The notes beneath the pieces were generated by a model that was not told where the DNA came from, searched no databases, and was given only the letters and a program-made list of their open reading frames with translations. Of a DNA stretch of 48,462 bases, positions 17,326-25,653 are shown in pieces (the first letter of the stretch is position 1; every line of letters starts with the position of its first letter). Position numbers and translations under genes: made by a program. This DNA comes from Candidatus Aminicenantota bacterium (lineage in GTDB: Bacteria; Acidobacteriota; Aminicenantia; Aminicenantales; Aminicenantaceae), in assembly GCA_020344415.1 (NCBI GenBank), contig CP070825.1, forward strand, positions 3,046,429-3,094,890. Reading direction: 5' to 3'.

Positions 17326-19143
17326 TTGCCGGGAATAGTAGGAGTTGCACCATCTGCGCTTTTTCCCATTGAGGAAATGGCCGAAGCTTTGGTTCAAAAG
17401 CAATGGCATTTCTCCGCTACAAAAGAGGGTTGGAGTGCGCTTGGATGCGTGGATCAAACAGAACCCCTCTGTGTAACTGATCCAGAGGGAGCGAGGTTTG
17501 CTTTTCTCCATGGCCGTCCGTATGAAATGGGGGAAGATGGACACTATAAGCTGATTGGCCCAGAACGTTGTATGGCATTGTACTCAAAAAAAGGCATCGA
17601 TGCGTTCTATGATTTAGATGGTACTTTTGTCTTTGCGCTCTGCGATAACAAGGCGAAAGAAAGCATCGTCATCACAGACAGGTACGGGCACAGGCCAATC
17701 TACTATAGATTGAGAAATGGAGGATTAGCTTTTGCTTCAGAGATCAAGGCACTCGTACCAAAAGGAGAGCTCCCTGAACTGGACAAAGTAGGATTAGCAG
17801 AACACTTCTTATACAATAGTGCCATTGGAAAAAGAACAATCTATAAGGGAATTAAAGTACTGCCCCCTGCCGCAATAATGAAATATGATGGCCAATCCCT
17901 TAACATTTCCGAGTACTGGAGTATCAATTATTCCCAAGACACAAGGACTGACGATAAAGAGCTTGCCATCGAGCTGATTGATACACTGAAGTTAGCGATG
18001 CAAGATAGGCTGAAGCATTCCAAAAGGCCAGTTGTAACACTCAGCGGGGGCTTAGATTCTAGGACTCTGGTTGCTGCTGGAGGAGAAGCAAAATTTGGTT
18101 GCGCCACATTCGGGCTCCCTGGCTGCCGCGAAATCTCTATTGCCCAAAAAGTTGCGAGACGTGCAGGCAAAGAGCACCTAATTATTGAATATATCCCTGA
18201 AAATCTCATAAAGCATTCGCAAGAGCCAATCATAGCAACTGATGGACAGAATACCCTCCTTGTGAGTTACCTTCCTCTTGTCTTCGACAGGATGAGATCA
18301 GATTATGAGGTCTTCTTTAATGCACTCGCGGGAGACCTGCTGCTCGGAGGAAGCTACCTTACCCATGAAGTACTCTCTGCAGATTCAGACAAGACACTGT
18401 TTACTGCTGTCGAGGATAAGACAATGCTCTTTGATAGAGAACTTCTCACTTTGATCTTTGAAGACAGTTTTCTTTCGCCCAAAGATATTGAAGATGCGAG
18501 AGCTGAGATGAAACAGGCATTGCTTGATCTTAAAAAAGAAGGATTGAGCTACCCGAATCAGGCTGACAAATTCTTTCTGAAGCAATATGTGCGCAGAGTA
18601 ACAATCATGGGTAGCGTTGTTGGAAGGATCTATCTTGAAGAAGAAATACCCACATATGACCTGCGATTCTTGGAAGTCGTAACTAGAATCCCGCCAAATA
18701 TGCGGGCAAAGCACAGAATATACCGTAAATTTTTGATCCATCTCTCACCCAAATTGGCTTCCGTTCCCTACCAGAGAACCATGCTTCCAGCAAATGCGTC
18801 GCCCTTTTTCTGGGAGATTGGTCTCATATACCATAGACGAATGGAGATGGCCAAGAGGAGGTTATATAGATTTACTCAGGGGAAGCTGGATATAAAAAGT
18901 AAACGATCCTACGTAGATTATGAGCGCTGGCTCAGGAAAAGTGTTGGATGGAGAGAAGTTGTCTATGGAACGCTCTTAAGCGAAAGGACGGCTGCGAGAG
19001 GCCTTTTAAATCGGAGAGGTATAGAAAACATCATTGAACAACATGAACGGAGAATCGCAGACCACTCGCGAAGATTATGTTATTTGGCAAGCTTGGAATT
19101 GAATCTCAGGGTGTTCGAGGAGCGGCAGGGTTTGAGATACTAA
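17326..19143 (+). CDS. Asparagine synthetase homologue lacking the glutaminase cysteine
   Basis: A 605-residue AsnB-family protein. The N-terminal class II amidotransferase fold is present (ALCDNKAKESIVITDRYGHRPIYY, AFASEIKALV), but the sequence starts M-P-G-I-V-G: residue 2, the catalytic Cys in glutamine-using enzymes, is Pro. The synthetase half keeps the ATP-binding S240-G-G-L-D-S245 and a GDLLLGG segment. It would therefore use ammonia or another amine, or amidate a sugar acid, as suspected for AsnB-like proteins in O-antigen loci. The TTG start is supported by AGGTGA (17316-17321) five bases upstream. A second, intact asnB is at 25654. Function is inferred; the missing Cys is seen directly. 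Confidence 0.82.
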   Translation: MPGIVGVAPSALFPIEEMAEALVQKQWHFSATKEGWSALGCVDQTEPLCVTDPEGARFAFLHGRPYEMGEDGHYKLIGPERCMALYSKKGIDAFYDLDGTFVFALCDNKAKESIVITDRYGHRPIYYRLRNGGLAFASEIKALVPKGELPELDKVGLAEHFLYNSAIGKRTIYKGIKVLPPAAIMKYDGQSLNISEYWSINYSQDTRTDDKELAIELIDTLKLAMQDRLKHSKRPVVTLSGGLDSRTLVAAGGEAKFGCATFGLPGCREISIAQKVARRAGKEHLIIEYIPENLIKHSQEPIIATDGQNTLLVSYLPLVFDRMRSDYEVFFNALAGDLLLGGSYLTHEVLSADSDKTLFTAVEDKTMLFDRELLTLIFEDSFLSPKDIEDARAEMKQALLDLKKEGLSYPNQADKFFLKQYVRRVTIMGSVVGRIYLEEEIPTYDLRFLEVVTRIPPNMRAKHRIYRKFLIHLSPKLASVPYQRTMLPANASPFFWEIGLIYHRRMEMAKRRLYRFTQGKLDIKSKRSYVDYERWLRKSVGWREVVYGTLLSERTAARGLLNRRGIENIIEQHERRIADHSRRLCYLASLELNLRVFEERQGLRY

Positions 19144-19156
19144 TTAATCCCAAATA

Positions 19157-19171
19157 TGTCAGGCCTTGACA
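19157..19171. repeat. Quasi-palindromic repeat TGTCAGGCCTTGACA
   Basis: It lies 62 bases before the REP-transposase relic and matches 8430-8444 at 14 of 15 positions. The TGTCA and TGACA ends are inverted. Position next to the transposase suggests that it is, or derives from, the element's REP/BIME-like recognition site. Confidence 0.6.
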
Positions 19172-19232
19172 GATTATCCCTTGAAAAATGAAGCGCCAGC
19201 ATCATTTTAATAGAAACGAGGAAGGCTAAATA

Positions 19233-20210
19233 ATGGGGCGTCATCCTAGAATTGAAGGTAAAGCATTAATCTACTTCATAAGCTCCAAGGGTAGAAACGG
19301 CCAGAAAATCTTTCGGGATGACAATGATAAAATTTATTTCAGAAGCCTCCTCAAAAAGCAAAAAATCAAAGGCAAACTCATATTTTATGGGTATGTTCTT
19401 CTTCCTGATCTCTACGCCTGTATTTTAGAGACAAGTAAAAATAATCTCATCCAATCCATGCACAGGATTAACAGCGACTAAGCAAATTATTTTAAACGCC
19501 GTCACCAATGCAGGAATAAGCTTTTTCACGACCGCTATAACTGTTTCATAATTGAAAAAAAGCAATATCTTACAGAGGTCAGCAGATACCTTCACCTCCT
19601 GCCTGTAAAAGAAAGAGCCGTAAAGTTGCCCATGCTTTACGGTTGGAGTAGCCTACCAGGTTATGTCTCCAAAAATAAGCAAGAAGACTGGATCAATTAC
19701 AATTGCATTTTGAGAATTCTCAACGAAAACAATCTGATTGCTTCTTCAGATTACAAGAAATACCTGAGTGAAGGGATTAAAGAGAAAATATCCTCACCAT
19801 TTAAAAATCTAAAAGCAAGTAACATCCTTGGAAGCGATGAATTTAAAAAGGAAATATATCAGACTAAGCTGTCCAATAAGGTTTCTTACCAAGATGATTT
19901 AACACTTGCAAAGAAAATTATCGAGCTCGTCAATCAAAATTCCACCTGGCCTTCTCTGAAAGCCAAAAAGAAAAGAATAGCAAAGGCCGTTCTTTCGCGA
20001 AGCGCAACCATCTATTTCTTGAAAAAATTCACAGAGTTAAGCAATCAGCAAATAAGCCGCTTTTTTCATTCTCTAAAGACATCTAGCATAAGTCAGATGA
20101 GCCGCAGATTCAATCTAGCCAAGGAAAACTATAAATCATTGAAAAAAATTTCAGATTCTCTTGAGTCTAAAATTAAGGCCATTGCTATAGACAAAAATGA
20201 AAAAGATTAA
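19233..20210 (+). pseudogene. REP-associated Y1 transposase (TnpA-REP), degenerate
   Basis: A 326-codon frame reads as a Y1/HUH REP-associated transposase (GRHPRIEGKALIYFISSKGRNGQKIFRDDND at the start; RYLHLLPVKERAVKLP after the catalytic helix; and a C-terminal DnaA-like helix-turn-helix around LSNQQISRFFHSLKTSSISQMSRRF). Codon 83 (19479-19481) is TAA, falling where the family has Tyr in Y-x-x-YF-N/K-RR; the frame continues ANYFKRRH. The HUH motif is also gone: the usual PNHYHLL is PDLYACI (residues 58-64), so L60 and A62 replace both metal-binding histidines. It cannot be an active single-strand transposase. AACGAGGAAGGCTAAATA before ATG 19233 contains AGGAAGG. Confidence 0.8.
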
Positions 20211-20373
20211 CGGGATCCGAAGATTTAACAGGCTAAACGGGCATCAATTTAAAAACTTGGATTGCTATGTGAGTTTGAAAAAATGCCGAATAGAGCAAGC
20301 CACCCTTTTCAAATTGTGCCTTATTGGCAATTAAATAGATCACTTTAAATGTCCAAGCTGTTAAACTTCTAAC

Positions 20374-20393
20374 GGCGGTAGCCTATCTTTTTT
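20374..20393 (+). repeat. GGCGGTAGCCT-T6 repeat, second copy
   Basis: GGCGGTAGCCTATC followed by six T and GCAATT, a near copy of 8622-8643. It lies between the transposase relic and the next GT4 gene. The remainder of 20211-20454 has no supported gene. Confidence 0.5.
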
Positions 20394-20454
20394 GCAATTA
20401 AGAAGCGAGGAAATAAAGAATCCCTGAGAATGCAGCAAATTATAAGAAATCGAT

Positions 20455-21462
20455 ATGCCAGCGAATAAAAAAACAAAAATTCTATTTGTGGCTCCCCATT
20501 CTTCAACATTTATCCAAAAAGACAGGGTTCTACTCAGCAAACACTTTAAGGTAAGGACCGAGTATTATACAGGAGAAAAAAATGTTTCAAAAGTTATAAG
20601 AATTTTCAGACGAGCTCTTTGGTCAGATTTGACCTTCTCGTGGTTTGCTGATTACCATGCCTATCATACAGTGTTGATTTCAAGACTATTGAAGAAAAAA
20701 TCGATCGTTGTTGTCGGGGGTTATGAAGTGTCAAGTTTACCTGAAATAAACTATGGGCTGGCACGATCTCCTGAGTCCCTTCACAAGGTCAAATACACTC
20801 TCGAGAAAACAGACAGAGTTTTAACTGTGAGTGAATCGTTAAAATTAGATGCCATGAAAAATATTGGTGTAAACGGAAAAAACATAATCACTGTTCCCAA
20901 TGGTTATGACCATGAAAGATTTTCACCAAAAGGCAAAAAAGAGAATTCCGTGCTCACTGCGTTTACCTGCTCAGACTGGAGGAGAATTCGCTTGAAAGGC
21001 TTGGATACATTTGTTAAGACTGCAAAATTTCTTCCTCATGTCCAATTTTTGATGATCGGGATTCACGGCAAAGTTCTTGAAGAGCTCCGTGGTATTTCTC
21101 CTCCTAATGTTGTGCTTATCAAACCTCTGCCCCAAGAGGAACTCATTCCTTATTATCAAAAAACGAAAGTTTATTGTCAGCTTTCCATGCGCGAAGGGCA
21201 TCCCAATGCTGTAAGTGAAGCCATGCTCTGTGAGTGTGTCCCTGTAGGAACAGATGTCCCGGGCATTCGAGCAGTCATGGGTGAAACCGGCTTCTATGTT
21301 CCTTATGGAGATGCAGAAAAAACAGCAAGAGCCATAGAGGAAGCATTGAATTCTGATAAGGGGCAGGACGCCAGAGATAGAGTCAAGACAATGTTTCCCC
21401 TAGAAAAGAGAGAACAAAAATTTGTAAACATCATTAATGATTTGAAAGGAATAAAACCATGA
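20455..21462 (+). CDS. GT4-type glycosyltransferase
   Basis: A 335-residue GT-B enzyme that opens a tight operon. Features are KILFVAPHSSTFIQKDRVLLSKHF, KKSIVVVGGYEV, RVLTVSESLK, IITVPNGYDHERF at the domain junction, and EGHPNAVSEAMLCECVPVGTDV with E-x7-E for donor binding. The family transfers sugars from nucleotide or lipid-phosphate donors on the cytoplasmic side of the membrane; specificity is unknown. Its stop overlaps the next start (ATGA at 21459-21462), which implies translational coupling. The upstream 244 bases hold only the repeat at 20374, so the operon promoter should lie there, though no clear boxes are seen. Confidence 0.85.
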   Translation: MPANKKTKILFVAPHSSTFIQKDRVLLSKHFKVRTEYYTGEKNVSKVIRIFRRALWSDLTFSWFADYHAYHTVLISRLLKKKSIVVVGGYEVSSLPEINYGLARSPESLHKVKYTLEKTDRVLTVSESLKLDAMKNIGVNGKNIITVPNGYDHERFSPKGKKENSVLTAFTCSDWRRIRLKGLDTFVKTAKFLPHVQFLMIGIHGKVLEELRGISPPNVVLIKPLPQEELIPYYQKTKVYCQLSMREGHPNAVSEAMLCECVPVGTDVPGIRAVMGETGFYVPYGDAEKTARAIEEALNSDKGQDARDRVKTMFPLEKREQKFVNIINDLKGIKP

Positions 21463-22427
21463 GACATCTAGTCATAATCATTCCTGCTTTTAATGAGGAA
21501 AAAGGAATCGGCAGTATTCTGGATGGAATGCCAAAAGCGATAGAAAGCATAAGTGAAATTGATGTCATAGTCATCAATGACGGCTCAACTGACAACACTG
21601 AAAAAATTGCGAGAGAAAAAGGAGCAGAAGTTATAACCCATCCCTATAACATGGGATTAGGTATTTCTTTCAGAAGAGGCTTGGAAAGAGCTCTAGAGAA
21701 GGGAGCAGACATCATCGCGAATATAGATGCTGACGGTCAGTTCGATCCCCAAGACATCCCTGGTTTAGTCTTTCCCATTATAAAGGGAGAGGCTGAAGTT
21801 GTGACTGCCTCAAGGTTCAAATCAGCGGACCATTCCCCTGAAATGTCTAAAACCAAAGTCCTCGGCAACAAACTCATGTCTCTTATCATAAGCAAAATTG
21901 TGCGAAAGAAATTTCATGATGTCTCATGTGGCTTCAGGGCCTATTCCAGAGATGCAGCTTTACGGATGAATCTATTCGGAAAATTCACCTATACCCAAGA
22001 GACTTTTATAGACTTAGCTTCAAAAAATATTTCTATAATTGAAATTCCTGTCAAGGTGAGAGGCGAGAGGGAATTCGGAGAGTCAAAAATTGCTTCAAAT
22101 CTCTTTAAATACGGTTTCAACACGCTGAGAATAATCTTGAGTGCTTTCAGGGATTACAAACCTTTAAGATTGATGTTTTTCGTAAGCCTGTTTTTTATTC
22201 TAATCGGTACTCTTTCTGGAAGCTTTTTTCTGGTCCATTATATTCGTACAGGAGCTTTTAAACCACATACATGGGCGGGGTTTTTATCTTTTTCTTCGTT
22301 TATTTTAGCTATTTTTATGCTCATAGCAGGTATCTTCATGGAAATGTTCAGCAGGATGAGAATGAACCAGGAACAGCTCCTCTACTTAGCAAGAAAAGAG
22401 CATTATGAGAAGCTGAAAGCTAAATGA
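21459..22427 (+). CDS. GT2 glycosyltransferase, DPM1/polyprenyl-phosphate type
   Basis: A 322-residue GT-A enzyme. HLVIIIPAFNEEKGIGSIL, INDGSTDNT, NMGLGISFRRGLERAL and NIDADGQFDP (the D-x-D metal site) identify a GT2 of the dolichol-phosphate mannosyltransferase/DPG synthase branch, followed by SCGFRAYSR and TYTQETFIDLA. Two C-terminal membrane helices (about 235-262 and 275-300) resemble polyprenyl-phosphate sugar synthases such as GtrB/ArnC relatives. It may make the undecaprenyl-phosphate-sugar donor needed by the several GT-C enzymes in this window; that link is inferred. AAAGGA (21447-21452) precedes the start, which overlaps the upstream stop by four bases; the next gene overlaps it likewise. 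Confidence 0.88.
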   Translation: MRHLVIIIPAFNEEKGIGSILDGMPKAIESISEIDVIVINDGSTDNTEKIAREKGAEVITHPYNMGLGISFRRGLERALEKGADIIANIDADGQFDPQDIPGLVFPIIKGEAEVVTASRFKSADHSPEMSKTKVLGNKLMSLIISKIVRKKFHDVSCGFRAYSRDAALRMNLFGKFTYTQETFIDLASKNISIIEIPVKVRGEREFGESKIASNLFKYGFNTLRIILSAFRDYKPLRLMFFVSLFFILIGTLSGSFFLVHYIRTGAFKPHTWAGFLSFSSFILAIFMLIAGIFMEMFSRMRMNQEQLLYLARKEHYEKLKAK

Positions 22428-23437
22428 ATATATTATTCGATATCGGCCATCCGGCCCATGTTCATCTGTTTAAAAACCTCATTTTCTATCTTAAAGATAA
22501 GAATTTTAACCCTATCGTGGTATCTAGAGAAAAAGACGTCACAAATAGTCTCTTACAATATCTTAAAATAGACGCTATCTCGTTGAGCAAAGTGGGAGCC
22601 AATCCTATTCTAATGTTTGGAGAGCTTGTAAAAAGGGATTTCAGTATCTTAAAACTTCACAGAAAACACCCATTCGACATGGCATTTGGGACATCCTATT
22701 CTATCGCTCATCTCTCTGCCGTCTCCAAGGTGAAATCTTTTATATTTGAAGAAGACGACGACGATATCCTTCCTCTTTTTTCAGCTATAACTTATCCGTT
22801 TGCAACAGGGGTTGTCATTCCTTCCTGCCTTCGGTATCAAAAATGGAGAGAAAAAAGAATAATACACAACTCCTATCATGAACTGGCCTATCTTCATCCC
22901 GGGAATTTCTCTCCAGACAAAGATGTATTAAAAAAATATGGGCTGGCACCCTGGAGTTATATCCTTATTAGAAGTTCAGCCCTGAAAGCCCATCATGATA
23001 CAAATATTAAAGGCTTAGTCGGAAAAGTTTGGGAAAGAGTCTATGATTTAATAAAAGACTTCACCTTAATCACCAGCAAAGAAAAAGATCCAGATCACAA
23101 GATAGCACCATGGGATATGCATCATATTTTATACTATTCCAAGATGATCATTGCCGATTCTCAAACAATGACAATGGAGGCTGCAAGCCTGGGTGTGCCT
23201 TCGATAAGATACAGTTCTTTTGTTGGGAGAATATCATGCCTTGAGGAATTGGAACACAGATATGGGCTCACTTTCGGCTTTAGGCCGGGCGAAGATCATG
23301 AAATGACCGCCAAAATCGAAGAACTATTGAATAATCAAAACTTATCTGATGAATGGCAGACAAGAAGAAAGACAATGCTCAAAGACAAGGTAAATTTCCT
23401 TGATTGGCAGATAAACTTTTTCCACTCTCTTCTTTAA
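22424..23437 (+). CDS. DUF354 family protein, glycosyltransferase-like
   Basis: A 337-residue protein of the DUF354 family: the start MNILFDIGHPAHVHLFKNLI is characteristic, with VVSREKDVTNSLL, the acidic FEEDDDDILPL, and late DSQTMTMEAASLGVPSIRY, which resembles the donor-binding end of GT-B enzymes. DUF354 proteins occur in archaeal and bacterial glycan clusters and are thought to be GT-B-fold transferases or sugar-nucleotide enzymes, without biochemical proof that I can cite. Start ATG overlaps the upstream stop (ATGA), and the next gene begins one base after its stop, so it is embedded in the operon. Confidence 0.8.
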   Translation: MNILFDIGHPAHVHLFKNLIFYLKDKNFNPIVVSREKDVTNSLLQYLKIDAISLSKVGANPILMFGELVKRDFSILKLHRKHPFDMAFGTSYSIAHLSAVSKVKSFIFEEDDDDILPLFSAITYPFATGVVIPSCLRYQKWREKRIIHNSYHELAYLHPGNFSPDKDVLKKYGLAPWSYILIRSSALKAHHDTNIKGLVGKVWERVYDLIKDFTLITSKEKDPDHKIAPWDMHHILYYSKMIIADSQTMTMEAASLGVPSIRYSSFVGRISCLEELEHRYGLTFGFRPGEDHEMTAKIEELLNNQNLSDEWQTRRKTMLKDKVNFLDWQINFFHSLL

Positions 23438-23438
23438 G

Positions 23439-24494
23439 ATGAAATTATTAGTCTTTTCTGGTCTATCAGATGAGAAATTGATTAGTAAAATATCACCGAT
23501 TCTTTCTCTCGAAAAAATAGAAAAGGTTTACCTCGTAAGAAACTCCTCTTTTTCATTCAAAAAAGTTATTTCTATAAACCCTCCTTTTTTTTTAAATATT
23601 CTCTTAATAAGAGAAATCATAAAGTTTCTTTTTGGATTTTATGTATGTCTATTCAAAAAGATAGATTACGTTATAGGCATATTTCTTTTTCCCCACGGTA
23701 TTTTTGCGCATGTCATTGGAAAAATCTTTAAAAAACCCATCATTCAACTTTTTGTGGGTAAGGATGTTGATTTAATCACCAAACACAGAAATATCTTTAA
23801 ATCCTTGCTTAAGAATGCGAAATATATCGGGGTAAGAGGTAACAACTCAAAAAGAATATTAAATGAGATCATTAAAAAAGAAGAGCTCTTTTTTATCCAA
23901 CGTAATGTCTATTCTTTTCTGAATCCTCCTGATCCAGAGGCACCACGGCTCAAAGATATTGACATCATATATGTGGCTCATTTCGATGATTACAAGAGAA
24001 TAGACGTTTTTCTAAAAGTAATTTCGAGAATAAAGGAAAAATATCCGTACATAAAAGCTGCATTAGTAGGAAAAGACGTGCGAAAAGGAAGAACTTTCTA
24101 CGAAAAAATGAGAAAAGAACTGGGATTGGAAGAGAATATCAGGTTTCCCGGATATGTGGAGAATGTATATTCCTATCTAGACCAGAGTAAAATATTCCTG
24201 ATGACCTCTGAATCTGAGGGCCTTCCCATGAGTATGATAGAAGCTATGAATGCAGGACTTCCATGTGTTGTACCTAATGTTGGTGATATTTCTGATATCG
24301 CCGAAAATAATTATAACGCTTTCCTAGTAGAACCTCTCGATGTAGCAGGCTTTGTTTCAAGGACTATTCAGCTACTGGAGGACAAAAATCTCTGCCGAAA
24401 GATGTCTCAAAATGCCTTAGACACAATCAGAAAAAAAGGGGAAGAATTCTCTGTCCAATATAACAAAAAGATATGGGATAATATCCTTGGCTAA
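23439..24494 (+). CDS. GT4-type glycosyltransferase
   Basis: A 351-residue GT-B transferase. The N-terminal domain (MKLLVFSGLSDEKLISKISPIL, then GIFLFPHGIFAHVIGKIFKKPIIQLFVGKDVD) is less conserved; the donor domain carries IDIIYVAHFDDYKRIDVFLKVI, ALVGKDV, IRFPGYVENVYSYL and SESEGLPMSMIEAMNAGLPCVV with an exact E-x7-E. It lies one base after the DUF354 gene and overlaps the next gene by eight bases if that gene uses its TTG start. No membrane helix is evident apart from a hydrophobic patch near residues 60-75 that may give peripheral membrane binding. Confidence 0.83.
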   Translation: MKLLVFSGLSDEKLISKISPILSLEKIEKVYLVRNSSFSFKKVISINPPFFLNILLIREIIKFLFGFYVCLFKKIDYVIGIFLFPHGIFAHVIGKIFKKPIIQLFVGKDVDLITKHRNIFKSLLKNAKYIGVRGNNSKRILNEIIKKEELFFIQRNVYSFLNPPDPEAPRLKDIDIIYVAHFDDYKRIDVFLKVISRIKEKYPYIKAALVGKDVRKGRTFYEKMRKELGLEENIRFPGYVENVYSYLDQSKIFLMTSESEGLPMSMIEAMNAGLPCVVPNVGDISDIAENNYNAFLVEPLDVAGFVSRTIQLLEDKNLCRKMSQNALDTIRKKGEEFSVQYNKKIWDNILG

Positions 24495-25641
24495 TTCATC
24501 AACACCTTTTCATAAGATTTTATACATGACTTTTGCCGCATTCCCATCCACAGCAGCCCACTCTGTAAACGTTATCAAAATGTGCGAGGCATTGGCCAGG
24601 CTTGGATATAAATTGACTCTCACAGCGTATGCTCGAGAGAAAGAGAAAGATATTTTTAAGTTTTACAGGATAAAATATCCTTTTGATATAAAAAGAATAA
24701 GGCTGTCCAATGTCAGGTTTATTGGAAGAATTTCATTCCTGATCAAAGCCTACTATTCAGTCCAAAAAAACACACCTGACCTACTATATACAAGAGACAT
24801 ATTTAATGGGTTTTTAGCAAAGATATTGAAGTTGCCCTTCGTTTTAGAAATCCATGAACTTCCCCATAATCCATTCCGGAAATGGATATTGAAACAGATA
24901 TTATCAAGCGATCATTTAGAGCTCCTTGTGTTGATTTCTGAAAAATTGAAGGAATTCTTGAAGTCTGAAATGGGAAATCTATTCGATAGTCATAAATATC
25001 TCATAGCTCACGACGGAGTGAACTTGAAAGATTTTGATTTGAAATTAGCTCGAACAGAAATCAGAAAGATTTTAGATCTGCCTGAAAAGGCCTTCATTGC
25101 AGGATACATAGGGGGTCTGTTTGAGGGAAGAGGACTGGAGGTCATTTTAAAATTAAGCACTCTTCTCAAAGATGTGATTTTCGTGATTGTGGGTGGAGAG
25201 GGAAAGTATCTTGCTTCATTCAATGAGAAGGTTAAAGAATTAAAACTCAACAATCTCATCGCTAAGGGGTTTGTCCCCTACGAGATGATTCCCTTCTATT
25301 TGAGAGCTTCTGATATTCTATTGATGCCGTATCAAACAAGAGTCCTACACCGTCAGAAAAAACATGATACAGCTTCTTACATGTCTCCTCTTAAAATGTT
25401 TGAGTACATGGCCTCAGGCAGACCGATCATTTCTTCTGATATCAAAGTGCTAAAAGAAGTACTGACGGACAGGGATAATGCACTTCTGGCTAACCCAGAG
25501 GAAATAGATGAGTGGGTTGAAGCAGTGGCCTTACTGAAGAGAGAAGCGGCGGTTGGAGAAAACCTGGGCAACAAAGCAAGAAAAGATGTGGAAAAATATT
25601 CGTGGGACGAGAGGGCAAGAAATATCATGGAAAGTATCTGA
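24487..25641 (+). CDS. GT4-type glycosyltransferase
   Basis: A 384-residue GT-B transferase: KILYMTFAAFPSTAAHSVNVIKMCEALARLG at the N-terminus, LLYTRDIFNGFLAKIL, FVLEIHELPHNP, LVLISEKLKEFL, IAHDGVNLKDF at the junction, FIAGYIGGLFEGRGLEVIL and ASYMSPLKMFEYMASGRPIISSDI as the donor-binding end. The TTG start at 24487 overlaps the upstream gene by eight bases; an ATG 13 codons later (24526) would cut into the first beta-strand, so TTG is preferred. It sits 12 bases before asnB in the same operon. Confidence 0.83.
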   Translation: MANSSTPFHKILYMTFAAFPSTAAHSVNVIKMCEALARLGYKLTLTAYAREKEKDIFKFYRIKYPFDIKRIRLSNVRFIGRISFLIKAYYSVQKNTPDLLYTRDIFNGFLAKILKLPFVLEIHELPHNPFRKWILKQILSSDHLELLVLISEKLKEFLKSEMGNLFDSHKYLIAHDGVNLKDFDLKLARTEIRKILDLPEKAFIAGYIGGLFEGRGLEVILKLSTLLKDVIFVIVGGEGKYLASFNEKVKELKLNNLIAKGFVPYEMIPFYLRASDILLMPYQTRVLHRQKKHDTASYMSPLKMFEYMASGRPIISSDIKVLKEVLTDRDNALLANPEEIDEWVEAVALLKREAAVGENLGNKARKDVEKYSWDERARNIMESI

Positions 25642-25653
25642 AAGAAGTCTATA

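Noticed and set aside
37..19481. Reassignment of TAA to an amino acid
   Set aside because: TAA is the natural terminal codon of many intact genes here (for example at 2277, 3711 and 5034), so reassignment would extend them into intergenic DNA.
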